A stretch of 43,130 bases of DNA. Origin: Sedimentisphaerales bacterium (GTDB taxonomy: Bacteria; Planctomycetota; Phycisphaerae; Sedimentisphaerales; SG8-4). The position numbers and the translations under genes are program-made. This document shows, one piece after another, positions 17,401 to 24,515 of this stretch (position 1 is its first letter; each line of letters opens with the position of its first letter). The stretch is taken from NCBI GenBank assembly GCA_016928975.1, contig JAFGJR010000117.1:1-43130 (forward strand), read 5' to 3'. Under the pieces are notes generated by a model, which was given only the letters and a program-made list of their open reading frames with translations, had not been told where the DNA came from and made no database searches.

Positions 17401-18275
17401 ATCGGACTGAATTGCCAGACGGAATCCGATCCGCCCGCCCCGCCGGTGGGACTCCCGACAAAATCGAAGGCGTACTCTTCGGGCGCCGCCACATCCCGTT
17501 CGATGTCCGCCACCATGGCGATGGAGGTGGTATCGATCTGGCCGGGTCCCGACACCCAGACAGCCGGATGCGGAATGGGAGGGACTTTCTCCTCGAGTGT
17601 GAAGAACATCCCCTGGCGACCACTGGTCCAGCCGATAGAGTTGTCCGCTTGGGCATAGTAGTAGTAACGAGTGCCCGGCGCCAGAGCGGCGACCTTCTGG
17701 CTGAAGCTCGCCCCGGCAGTCTGCCCGGTGATCCACTCGGTGGTCCACCACGGGCCATCAACGGTCTTATAGGTGAATCGGCACCGGCAGAAGTCGCCGC
17801 CGTCGTCCTCCAGGGTCCCGTGAAGTGTCACGGTGGTCTCCGTGGCCTCGGCGGAATCGGTGCTCACCGAAGGCGATTCGATGTCGTTCGGCTCATCGGG
17901 GGGCTCGGGCGGCTCCCAGTCGGGCGCCCTGCTCACCGAAGAGGCCTCCACCCGGCCACAGAATGCGAAGGGGCAGGCGCCGTCATGGTAGGTGCCCCTG
18001 ACCTCGATCAACTCGCCCTTCGCCAGGTTCAACCGGGCGTTGTAGCAAACGTCGACTTTCGTGACGTAGTCCAGCACGTCCATCCGATCTTCGAGAACCG
18101 CATCGATGACCACTTCAACAGTATACTCACCGGCACACACCGGGTAGATTTCCTGATGTTCACTGGTCCTGACGTAGGCCCTGAACACAACATCACCGGA
18201 ACCCCAGCCGGTGGTCTCACCGGGAACGGCACCGATCAAAGCCAGGACGATTGCACACACTGATGCTGAAGCCAT
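14445..18275 (-). CDS. Giant exported protein: tandem FN3-like modules, InlB-type repeat, right-handed beta-helix
   Basis: 1276 residues. The ATG at 18275 has GGAGGAGAATC directly upstream; a signal peptide covers about 1-20. Residues 28-115 form an N-terminal beta domain with cysteines (47, 77, 101, 106). A Pro/Glu linker (120-135) leads to FN3-like modules: about 138-228, 237-332, then four in alternating order A-B-A-B (333-424, 425-511, 512-603, 604-687), several ending Y-x-[YF]-R-V-x-A-R-N-G-D. A divergent InlB/bacterial-repeat domain follows (688-763: GYHFLRW). A right-handed parallel beta-helix (about 766-1265) starts IYVDKRAVGTKDGSSW and carries repeated 'NCTF/GGAV' turns, as in polymorphic outer-membrane proteins. 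The role is probably surface adhesion or polysaccharide binding; no catalytic residues can be assigned. Its promoter is shared with the divergent NifA-like gene. Confidence 0.85.
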   Translation of the reverse strand: MASASVCAIVLALIGAVPGETTGWGSGDVVFRAYVRTSEHQEIYPVCAGEYTVEVVIDAVLEDRMDVLDYVTKVDVCYNARLNLAKGELIEVRGTYHDGACPFAFCGRVEASSVSRAPDWEPPEPPDEPNDIESPSVSTDSAEATETTVTLHGTLEDDGGDFCRCRFTYKTVDGPWWTTEWITGQTAGASFSQKVAALAPGTRYYYYAQADNSIGWTSGRQGMFFTLEEKVPPIPHPAVWVSGPGQIDTTSIAMVADIERDVAAPEEYAFDFVGSPTGGAGGSDSVWQFSPMYTDVGLNPNQQYGYRVKARDGHGNETAYSPIRYEYTDIETPEGVSFGQITTTSVQVKSSGILSGLTRGQSGLKLENTAAGQVSAWQQENAYWTSDGLLPNTRYTFRAQARNGDGDLTGLSKEGNVYTLAIVPTPVTFAGVAVNQLCACWGSNGNPAGTQYWCENTVSGRNSGWTTSTQWLDTGLSPNVKYTYRVKARNGDGVETAYCGAVSTYSAIETPTGIVVGTVTSSSVQVQSRNTPSNLAQGESGLWFENVSTGQTSSWRRDNAFWTSDGLLPNRAYGFRVRARNGDAAYTPHSDTLYTYTYANVPGPAAFTGITAASIQVQWGTGGNPVGTLYLCENTTAGMNSGWTTDTTWFNTGLTPNTSYTYRVKARNGDGVETAWMNLGSQSTEYRSLTISASAGGEVTAPGQGVVRCAPGATIDLVATPLGGYHFLRWTGSAIDAGRVADPNAAQTTVLVDAHYTLTANFLRTRIYVDKRAVGTKDGSSWKNAFVTLQDALDVAQVGNEIRVAQGVYKPDAGRNVMAGDRLAFFEFRSHIALRGGYAGLAQADPNARDITAYETILSGDLKGDDRIVSDSYDLYNETSRADNSYHVMIACDVDDTTLLEGVTITAGNGIDGAGLCLIRSHPLISQCTFRANRAGQLSGDGLVGWGEGAAVSCYQSRPTFSKCAFLRNWAGGLGAGVFGVESSPTLTNCTFQDNEAGLQGGAMFGEDCNSVWIDCTFHANWSGDGGAVCSTEASDSRITGCRFLGNAARGLGGAVFDAGQSLEITNSLFSGNMASDDGGAVALAGGPALLTNCTFNRNVAEGEETGQALAVRDAVATVANCVFWDHVDAALAQIALTRTVSSTELAVSFCDVLNGASGVIRRGAATIVWGEGNVETDPRFRDPAGADHVAGTADDDLHVRPGSPCVDAGDDTAVPMDDDDLNANGNRAERVPYDLDGQPRFVDHADTPDTGVADAPLYPAVVDIGAYELSATAAP

Positions 18276-18483
18276 GATTCTCCTCCTCCCTGCCAGGTCG
18301 GCTGGCAGACTATGCCTGAGACGGTCGTGTTACCAAGTCCGTGGTGGAGCGATATCCCGTGTTGCCAAAGCCAAGTCCCCCGGCTTCGTAGACCCCATGA
18401 GTATACTGCGCCGGACACATCGCGTCAACAGACATTCCGTCGGCACGAGAGCGGGCGCCAGATTGGCCTTGCGTCGTGATGAG

Positions 18484-18520
18484 CAAAATTGTAAGGTGTT
18501 CGATCAGAGCTACAATTTTG
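18484..18520. promoter_or_regulatory. Symmetric divergent promoter/operator with a perfect 10-bp inverted repeat
   Basis: CAAAATTGTA (18484-18493) is exactly repeated inverted as TACAATTTTG (18511-18520), 17 bases apart. Each arm contains a TACAAT -10 box for one strand and a TTGTA(A/G) -35 box for the other, both with 16-base spacing. The rightward -10 (18511-18516) lies 34 bases before the NifA-like ATG. The leftward one (18488-18493) lies about 210 bases before the giant surface protein. The symmetry could be a two-way promoter, a regulator site, or both. Confidence 0.5.
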
Positions 18521-18550
18521 TTTGCAGTGTAGACAGGTGAAAGGTGCGGC

Positions 18551-20077
18551 ATGAAGACCAAGTTCGCGGCGGAAGTGCAGTTGCTCAGCGACATGGCGAA
18601 AGCGTTCGCGGAATCGCTGGATCTCGAGGAGACGCTCAAGAGCATTCTCAAGTCCCTGGACACCCGTTTGAGCTGGCAGCGAGGGACGATCACCCTGTTG
18701 GATCCGGAGACCGAGACGATCCACATCAAGGTGGCGCACGGCCTGAGCGAGCGGTCGAAGAGCCTGGGCACGTACAAGGTCGGCGAGGGCATCACCGGAA
18801 GGGTCGTCCAGACCGGAGAGAGCATCGTCGTGCCTGACATCGCCAAGGACCCGCGGTTTCTGCACAGGACCCGGTCCCGCAGGGTCGAGGACCGCCGGAA
18901 GACTGCGTTCTTCTGCGTGCCGATCAAACTGGAGGGCAGGACGGTTGGAACCCTCAGCGTCGACCGCCAGACGGCAAGAGGCGACGGTTTCGACGCCAGC
19001 CTGCACTTGCTCAATATCATCTCCACGATGGTCGCCCAAGCAGTCAAGCTGAACAAGCTGGTGGAGTCGCAGCGCAAGTCGCTGGAAGATGAGAACCTCC
19101 GGCTGCGGCGAGAGCTGAAAACACGGTTCGCCGTTCATAACATGGTCGGGACGAGCAACTCGATGCAGGAGGTGTACCGGCTTGTCGAGCAGGTGGCCGA
19201 CAGCAATGCGACCGTGCTGATCCGCGGCGAGAGCGGCACCGGCAAGGACCTGGTCGCCCACGCCATCCACTACAACAGCCTGCGGGCGGAGAAACCGTTC
19301 ATCAAGGTCAACTGCACCGCCATGCCCGAGACGCTGCTCGAGAGCGAGCTATTCGGCCACGAGAAAGGCGCCTTCACCGGCGCCGCCGAACGGAAACTCG
19401 GCCGCTTCGAGCGGGCCCACGGCGGCACCATCTTCCTCGACGAAATCGGCGATTTTCCCACGACCCTCCAGGTCAAGCTGTTGCGGGTGATTCAGTTCCG
19501 CGAGTTCGAAAGGGTCGGCGGCACCGAGACGATCCAGGCGAACGTACGCATCATCGTAGCGACCCACAAGAATCTGGAGAAGGAGATACAGGACGGTGAT
19601 TTCCGCGAGGATTTGTACTACCGCATCAACGTCTTCCCGATCTTCCTGCCGCCGCTGCGGGAACGCAAGGACGATATCATGCTCCTGGCCGACCACTTCC
19701 TCGAGAGGTACTCCGCCGAGAACGGCAAGCGGATCACGCGGATCTCCACGCCGGCGATCGAGATGCTCACGCGCTACCACTGGCCGGGCAACATTCGTGA
19801 GCTGGAGAACTGCATCGAGCGGGCCGTGCTGCTCTGTGAGGACGACGTGATCCGATCTGAGCACCTGCCTCCGTCGCTGCAGATGATTCGCAAAGACGAC
19901 ACGAGCGTCAGGCCGTCGTTCACAGAGATCATCGCCAACAAAGAGCGTGAGTTGATCGTGGACGCACTGAAGAAGTGTGGCGGCCAGCAGCGACGTGCCG
20001 CCCAGGAGCTTGGCATCACCGAGCGAATCCTCGGCTACAAGATCAAAAAGTACGGCATCCTGCCGAAGTTCATCTGA
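18551..20077 (+). CDS. NifA-like sigma-54-dependent transcriptional activator (GAF-AAA+-Fis HTH)
   Basis: 508 residues. An N-terminal GAF domain (about 20-170) has the NifA-type pattern 'GEGITGRVVQTGESIVVPDI...FLHRTRSR...FCVPIKLEGRTVGTLSVDR'. A short coiled linker (about 173-195) follows. The AAA+ domain has Walker A GESGTGK near 228, 'ESELFGHEKGAFTGA' (GAFTGA loop contacting sigma-54) near 264, Walker B GGTIFLDEIG near 294, and the arginine-finger region 'REDLYYRINVFPI'. A C-terminal Fis-type helix-turn-helix ends in GYKIKKYGI. It activates RpoN promoters in response to a signal sensed by GAF. ATG 18551 has AAAGG six bases upstream. No nif genes are in the window, so NifA here describes sequence likeness and does not show a nitrogen-fixation role. 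The target could be the divergent surface protein. Confidence 0.92.
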   Translation: MKTKFAAEVQLLSDMAKAFAESLDLEETLKSILKSLDTRLSWQRGTITLLDPETETIHIKVAHGLSERSKSLGTYKVGEGITGRVVQTGESIVVPDIAKDPRFLHRTRSRRVEDRRKTAFFCVPIKLEGRTVGTLSVDRQTARGDGFDASLHLLNIISTMVAQAVKLNKLVESQRKSLEDENLRLRRELKTRFAVHNMVGTSNSMQEVYRLVEQVADSNATVLIRGESGTGKDLVAHAIHYNSLRAEKPFIKVNCTAMPETLLESELFGHEKGAFTGAAERKLGRFERAHGGTIFLDEIGDFPTTLQVKLLRVIQFREFERVGGTETIQANVRIIVATHKNLEKEIQDGDFREDLYYRINVFPIFLPPLRERKDDIMLLADHFLERYSAENGKRITRISTPAIEMLTRYHWPGNIRELENCIERAVLLCEDDVIRSEHLPPSLQMIRKDDTSVRPSFTEIIANKERELIVDALKKCGGQQRRAAQELGITERILGYKIKKYGILPKFI

Positions 20078-20097
20078 CGGGCGGATGGGCCACCGGT

Positions 20098-21210
20098 TCA
20101 AATCCCCCGGATCGCTGCCGGCTGTCCGCTCACCGGGCCACCCTGTAATTGGTCGCAGACCGCAGCATAAACCTCGTCGAAGGAGATGTGCTCGATGGCG
20201 TGCTGGGGATTGTGGCTCTTGATGGCCAGCCCCCTGCTGGACCGGTCGCGGGCGACAACGCATTCCGGCCGGCCATAGGGACCCGCCCGCAGAGGATTCG
20301 ACCAACTGAACAGCATGACCAGAGGCTTGCCGAGTGCGGCGGCGATATGACCGGGCCCTGTGTCATTGCTGACCACGAGCCTCGCCACCCGGAGCACTTC
20401 AACCAGCTCACGTAGCGAGGTGCAGCCGGCGAGATTGGCGATCCGATGCTTCGCCAGACCTTGTATCCGCTCGATCATTGGACCCTCCGCCGCGCCGCCT
20501 GTAGCGGCAACGGTCAGCCCGTGGTCTGAGACGAGTCGGTCGGCCAGAGCAGCGAATCGCTCGGCCGGCCAGCACTTGCTGATCTGGGCCGAGCCAGGAA
20601 TGAGAATCGCGCAGCGGCTGGGATCGATGTCGTGCTGCAACAGCAGGCGGCGCGCGGACGCAACCGCGTCGGGGCTCTGAGCTAATACGAACTCGACACG
20701 GAGATCTGCTGCGCCGGTCGCCTCGATGAGCTTGAGGTAGTAATCCACCACGTGGACCCATTCGAGCCGGGGCGGGATGGCGGTCGTATAGAACCAGCGG
20801 GCCAGCTCCTTCCGCCAGATCGGGCCCAAACGCCGCTTGCCGCCGGACAGCCAGGCCAGCGAGGCGGACCGAAAGAGCCCTTGTAGATCGAGCACCACAT
20901 CGAAGCGGCCGCGACGAAGCCGGGAGATCAAAGAAGCCAGTTCCCGCAGTGCTGTGGGATCCCGCCAGGCTCTGCCCAAAAACTTGCGGTCGAATGGAAT
21001 GATCTCGTCGAGGTGCGGATGCCCTTCCACCAGCGGCGCAAACTCCGGCCGGATCAGCCAGCTTATCCGTGCGTTCGGATAATTCCTGCGCAGCGCCGAC
21101 AGCGCCGGCAGGGCCAGCACGACATCGCCCAGGGAGCTAGGCTTGATCAGCAGAATGCGTTCGCATGCCGCGGGCATAAGAACAGGATTGTATGCGAGTC
21201 GCGGGCTCAT
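20098..21210 (-). CDS. Glycosyltransferase family 9 (heptosyltransferase-like)
   Basis: 370 residues from ATG 21210. The frame is open to 21330, but the extra 40 residues are unlike the family and would run into the divergent Nudix gene leader. GT9 enzymes transfer heptose or related sugars from nucleotide donors to lipopolysaccharide core. The N-terminal Rossmann motif RILLIKPSSLGDVVLALPAL and 'FDVVLDLQGLFRSA' are typical. The C-terminal donor site has 'AILIPGSAQISKCWP' and 'VVSNDTGPGHIAAALGKP'. It acts at the cytoplasmic face of the inner membrane. It ends 20 bases from the convergent NifA-like gene and stands alone otherwise. The acceptor and exact donor cannot be read from the sequence. 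Confidence 0.9.
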   Translation of the reverse strand: MSPRLAYNPVLMPAACERILLIKPSSLGDVVLALPALSALRRNYPNARISWLIRPEFAPLVEGHPHLDEIIPFDRKFLGRAWRDPTALRELASLISRLRRGRFDVVLDLQGLFRSASLAWLSGGKRRLGPIWRKELARWFYTTAIPPRLEWVHVVDYYLKLIEATGAADLRVEFVLAQSPDAVASARRLLLQHDIDPSRCAILIPGSAQISKCWPAERFAALADRLVSDHGLTVAATGGAAEGPMIERIQGLAKHRIANLAGCTSLRELVEVLRVARLVVSNDTGPGHIAAALGKPLVMLFSWSNPLRAGPYGRPECVVARDRSSRGLAIKSHNPQHAIEHISFDEVYAAVCDQLQGGPVSGQPAAIRGI

Positions 21211-21313
21211 GGCAATCTCTCTGGGAAATCGATACTTGCGGTCTCGAATCTGTGGCGTAGAATGCATGAGTGCCCATCGACATGCCCGATATGACAGGAA
21301 GGAGTCGGCGAAT

Positions 21314-21790
21314 ATGGCAACGAAAGGCACATACGTTTACGAGTGGCCACGGCCGATGGTGACTGTGGATGCAGCCGTCTTCGCGTTCTTTGATGGCAAG
21401 CCCAGACTGCTGCTGATCCAGCGGAAGCATGAGCCCTTCCAGGGTCGCTGGGCGCTGCCCGGCGGCTTCGTCGAGATCGACGAGGATCTTCCGAAAGCGA
21501 TTGCCCGCGAGCTCGCCGAAGAGACGGGGTTGAGGAATGTCCCTTTGGAACAGCTTCACACGTTCGGCAAGCCCGGCCGGGACCCTCGCGGACGCACAAT
21601 CACAATCGCCCACTTCGGTATTGCCGAAGGAGATTGCGGGCAGGCCAGAGCCGCAGACGACGCCGCCGATGTCCGATGGTTCGATATCGGCCAACTGCCT
21701 CACATGGCCTTCGACCACGACGACATCGCTCGGCGCGCCATGGAAAGACTGAAGCAACTGCCGGCATACGGCGAACACATGCAGCGCTGA
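21314..21790 (+). CDS. Nudix hydrolase
   Basis: 158 residues. Nudix enzymes hydrolyse nucleoside diphosphates linked to another group. The box G-x5-E-x7-REL-x-EE-x-GL is complete at 51-73 (GGFVEIDEDLP..., RELAEETGL), preceded by QGRWALPGG. 'DVRWFDIGQLPHMAFDHDDI' near the end is typical of the ADP-ribose pyrophosphatase-like (COG1051) group, so ADP-ribose or a similar substrate is a fair guess. ATG 21314 is chosen because AAGGAG lies nine bases upstream; longer in-frame starts overlap the divergent GT9 gene. It converges with the amidoligase-like gene at its 3' side. Confidence 0.92.
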   Translation: MATKGTYVYEWPRPMVTVDAAVFAFFDGKPRLLLIQRKHEPFQGRWALPGGFVEIDEDLPKAIARELAEETGLRNVPLEQLHTFGKPGRDPRGRTITIAHFGIAEGDCGQARAADDAADVRWFDIGQLPHMAFDHDDIARRAMERLKQLPAYGEHMQR

Positions 21791-21832
21791 CCAGGCGAGG
21801 TGATCCGCCGTCCAGTCCAGCATGTACGACTG

Positions 21833-23758
21833 TCAGGGTTTCGGCTCGTTCAACTGCTGGTTGAAGTGCGTCAACTGAGCTTCGATGGAGCTGAGGGCCC
21901 AGTCGATGTAGTGAAGGTTGTGGACCGGACGGCGATGACGCTCCTTCAACAGCCCCTGGTGGACGACATCGAGGAACAGACCGAGGGTCTCCGGGCTGAT
22001 TTCCGTCGGTCTGGCCGCCCATTCCTTCAACTCCTGGTAGTCGCCGGCGAGCTGGGGGTCGGCCTGCATCTGCTCCGCCCGCAGGTAGTCCCCTGGATTG
22101 AATTCCAACTGTAGTCCCTTGAGGCACAAGATCAGGGGCTCATAGTTGGCGCTCTTGTCCAGCCGGATGAACTTGTACTGCTGAACGTGCGTGGTGGCCT
22201 GAGCCGGTGGCCGCTCGCCGATCTCGTCACCGCCGAGGTACCAGTTGCGCCGGCTGGTCCGGGCGAACACGAGCTCTTCGCCAGAGGTGATCTGCGTGAT
22301 CTCCCCCTGGCACAGGCGCGAGATCCAGATCCGCTCCGGCCCCCGGGCGGGCCCTCCGCCGAGCGCCAGCAGGCACTTGACAAACTCCAGAGGCAGCACT
22401 CGCTGCTTGTCGATCTGGTTTCTGCGCAACTGGAACGACAGGTGCAGGCTGTGGGGATTGATCTGAAAGAACTTGGCGAGCTGGTGGATCAACTGGCTGA
22501 GAAGCCATGGATCAGCAGTGGCCGGCCGGGACAGCTCGCCGGCGACGCTGAGCCGGCCGGGGGCGACCTCAAAGAACCCGCGCCGACGCGGCAGGTCCGT
22601 GTACCCGCTGTGATCGTCGATATAGCCGCCCAACTTCCAGCACAGCACGTCCAGGCGAAAGTCGTAGAAGTACCGAAAGCCGTCGTAGACCGGATCTGTA
22701 GCCTTCGTCGCGCTCCGCAACGGCTCGACCGCGGCCGCGCCGACGTTGCTCAACTCCAGCTCACAGCCGAGCGGGACCAGGCCGGGCTGCAGGTTCGACC
22801 GAATCCGGTTGAGATGATCCTCGACCATGCGCCGCTCGAAGAGACTCTTCGACGCACGCACCGCATATTTGACGTAATCGATCAGGTCATGCGTCTCATA
22901 GGCCATGGACTCGAGGCATTTCTGGATAATCGGCTCGACGACTCCACGGTTGGCATTGATCATCTGCAAGGCGGCCAACAGGCTGATCGTGCGGGCGAAA
23001 TACCGCGGGCTGACCCGCATGTGCTCCAGCTCGAATCGGTAGCGGTTCTGTATCTGCTCGTCGAACTGATTCAGCAGCACCTGCCTCACGACCATGGCCA
23101 GGTAATTGCCGAGGTAAGGCAGGGCTTCGGGGTTCGCGTACAGGTGCTTGATGCTGGGCCGGGGCCGGTCCAGCTCGTGCTCCAGGTAATAGTCACTGAT
23201 CGCGTCATGCTGATAGTGGCTCATAACCAGGTCACGTTCCGTGGTCGCAAGCAGCTCGCGGTCCGCCTGACGCTCGATCTCCGCGTCGGTCGTGCGTTCA
23301 CCCGGCCGCGTATGCTTCTTCAGGAAGCGGTTGATCCGTTTGCGAAGCCACAGCTCGTGGATGAGATTGACGTGGAAACGGTCGCCGAAATGCCTGCGCA
23401 TCGATTCCGCCGTGACCAGGTAGGCCTGCGCATCGAGCAGCCCGTGCGCGGTGTGGACCCGGACGGTCTCTCGCTGATAGCGTTTGCCCTCGTAGTGGTC
23501 GATCTCGGCCATGGCGGACGCGGGAACATCGTGGATGACGAGCCCCTCGATCCTCGACGCTGGAGCTTCTACCGCGTAGTAGTAGACATTGTCGGGACTG
23601 ACCCGGCGATGGTGAGGCAGAAACGCCGGCTCCGCAAAAAGCGTCCTGCCGTCGATCCTCGATGGCCTGCGGGTGAACGCAAAACCGCTGACCGACTGAA
23701 AGATCCGGCTGTCGCGAAGCGAGCCGTAGATGAACAGGTTGACTCTCCGGGCAAGCAT
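21833..23758 (-). CDS. Fusion of gamma-glutamylcyclotransferase-like and amidoligase-like domains
   Basis: 641 residues from ATG 23758. An upstream in-frame start at 23821 would overlap the GT2 gene. The N-terminal part (about 1-125) is GGCT/AIG2-like: VNLFIYGSLRDSRIF (7-21) is the P-loop-like YGSL motif, and 'EIDHYEGKRY' (85-94) holds the Asp-x-x-Glu-Gly expected at the catalytic glutamate. The middle (about 130-320) is helical and unrecognised. The C-terminal part looks like the glutamine-synthetase-fold amidoligase group: VPLGCELELSNVG (328-340, metal-binding glutamates expected here), 'RRGFFEVAPGRLSVAGELSRP' (about 391-411), 'INPHSLHLSFQL' (433-444). Families of this kind make or cleave gamma-glutamyl/amide bonds. 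The amidoligase call is by pattern only. It is the last gene of a tight operon with GT2 and GT-C genes. Confidence 0.68.
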   Translation of the reverse strand: MLARRVNLFIYGSLRDSRIFQSVSGFAFTRRPSRIDGRTLFAEPAFLPHHRRVSPDNVYYYAVEAPASRIEGLVIHDVPASAMAEIDHYEGKRYQRETVRVHTAHGLLDAQAYLVTAESMRRHFGDRFHVNLIHELWLRKRINRFLKKHTRPGERTTDAEIERQADRELLATTERDLVMSHYQHDAISDYYLEHELDRPRPSIKHLYANPEALPYLGNYLAMVVRQVLLNQFDEQIQNRYRFELEHMRVSPRYFARTISLLAALQMINANRGVVEPIIQKCLESMAYETHDLIDYVKYAVRASKSLFERRMVEDHLNRIRSNLQPGLVPLGCELELSNVGAAAVEPLRSATKATDPVYDGFRYFYDFRLDVLCWKLGGYIDDHSGYTDLPRRRGFFEVAPGRLSVAGELSRPATADPWLLSQLIHQLAKFFQINPHSLHLSFQLRRNQIDKQRVLPLEFVKCLLALGGGPARGPERIWISRLCQGEITQITSGEELVFARTSRRNWYLGGDEIGERPPAQATTHVQQYKFIRLDKSANYEPLILCLKGLQLEFNPGDYLRAEQMQADPQLAGDYQELKEWAARPTEISPETLGLFLDVVHQGLLKERHRRPVHNLHYIDWALSSIEAQLTHFNQQLNEPKP

Positions 23759-23768
23759 TCCTGCACCG

Positions 23769-24512
23769 CTATCCTTCGGCCAGAATCCGCCTTCGCAGCT
23801 TCCACAGCTCGCGGAAGGCACGAAGAATGACCCGCGGATTCGCGCCGGTCTGCCGGCCGGCCGTGCGCGGGTAGTGGTGCACCCCTCTCTGCGTCATCGT
23901 ATATCCTCTTCTCGTGGCGCGCGCCAGGATCTCCGTGGAGATGAGCGCCCCAGTGCTCTCCATTTTGATGTCATCAAAGATCGCCCGCCTGTAGAGCTTG
24001 AAGGCGCAATCCACGTCACGAACGTTCAGCGAAAAGGCGAATTGAACGAGCTTGGTCCAGGCCCAGCCGTTGAATTTGCGGACGAGATTGTCTTGTCGGT
24101 TCATCCGATAACCGACGACCATGTCGTACTGTTCCGCGAGGGGCAACAAAGGCGGCAGATCAGCGAGGTCAAACTGGCCGTCGCCATCAGTATAGAAGAC
24201 AAGCTCCTTGGCGGCTGCGCGGAGTCCTGACTGCAAGGCGGCGCCGTAGCCGAGATTGCGAGGATGATGGATGGCCCGCACCCTGCCGAGGTTCGCGGCC
24301 ATTTCGTCCGCGATGCGGCCGGTGGCGTCCGAGCTGCCGTCGTTCACAATGAGAATCTCGTAGTCGGCGTCCAGCTTCTCCAGCACCCCAATTGCCTGCT
24401 CGACGACGCGACGTACGTTGGCCTGCTCGTTGCAGCACGGAAAGAAGACCGTGATGGAGACCGGATGCTTCGGATCAGCCCCTGGGCGGTCCGGCTCTCG
24501 CTGCTGTGCCAT
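23769..24512 (-). CDS. Family 2 glycosyltransferase, polyprenyl-phosphate sugar synthase-like (DPM1-like)
   Basis: 247 residues. The GT-A fold begins SITVFFPCCNEQANVRRVVE near residue 18, with 'YEILIVNDGSSDAT' near 51, 'HHPRNLGYGAALQSGLRAA' near 82 and the DxD region 'FYTDGDGQFDLADLPPLL' near 106 that binds the nucleotide-sugar metal. 'DVDCAFKLYRR' near 166 is typical of the dolichyl-/undecaprenyl-phosphate glycosyltransferase subgroup. There are no C-terminal membrane helices, as in DPM1. It probably charges a polyprenyl phosphate with a sugar on the cytoplasmic face, making the donor that GT-C enzymes use. The ATG lies three bases after the stop of the GT-C-like gene, and its stop lies ten bases before the next ATG. 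Confidence 0.92.
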   Translation of the reverse strand: MAQQREPDRPGADPKHPVSITVFFPCCNEQANVRRVVEQAIGVLEKLDADYEILIVNDGSSDATGRIADEMAANLGRVRAIHHPRNLGYGAALQSGLRAAAKELVFYTDGDGQFDLADLPPLLPLAEQYDMVVGYRMNRQDNLVRKFNGWAWTKLVQFAFSLNVRDVDCAFKLYRRAIFDDIKMESTGALISTEILARATRRGYTMTQRGVHHYPRTAGRQTGANPRVILRAFRELWKLRRRILAEG

Positions 24513-24515
24513 ACA

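Noticed and set aside
18512..18526. Possible sigma-54 promoter ahead of the NifA-like gene (TTGCA at 18522-18526)
   Set aside because: The GG required about 10 bases upstream is absent (the sequence there is AC), so the -24 element is missing.
20092..20113. tRNA T-arm-like GGTTCAAATCC
   Set aside because: No acceptor, D or anticodon arms precede it; it lies in the short space and coding end between two convergent genes.
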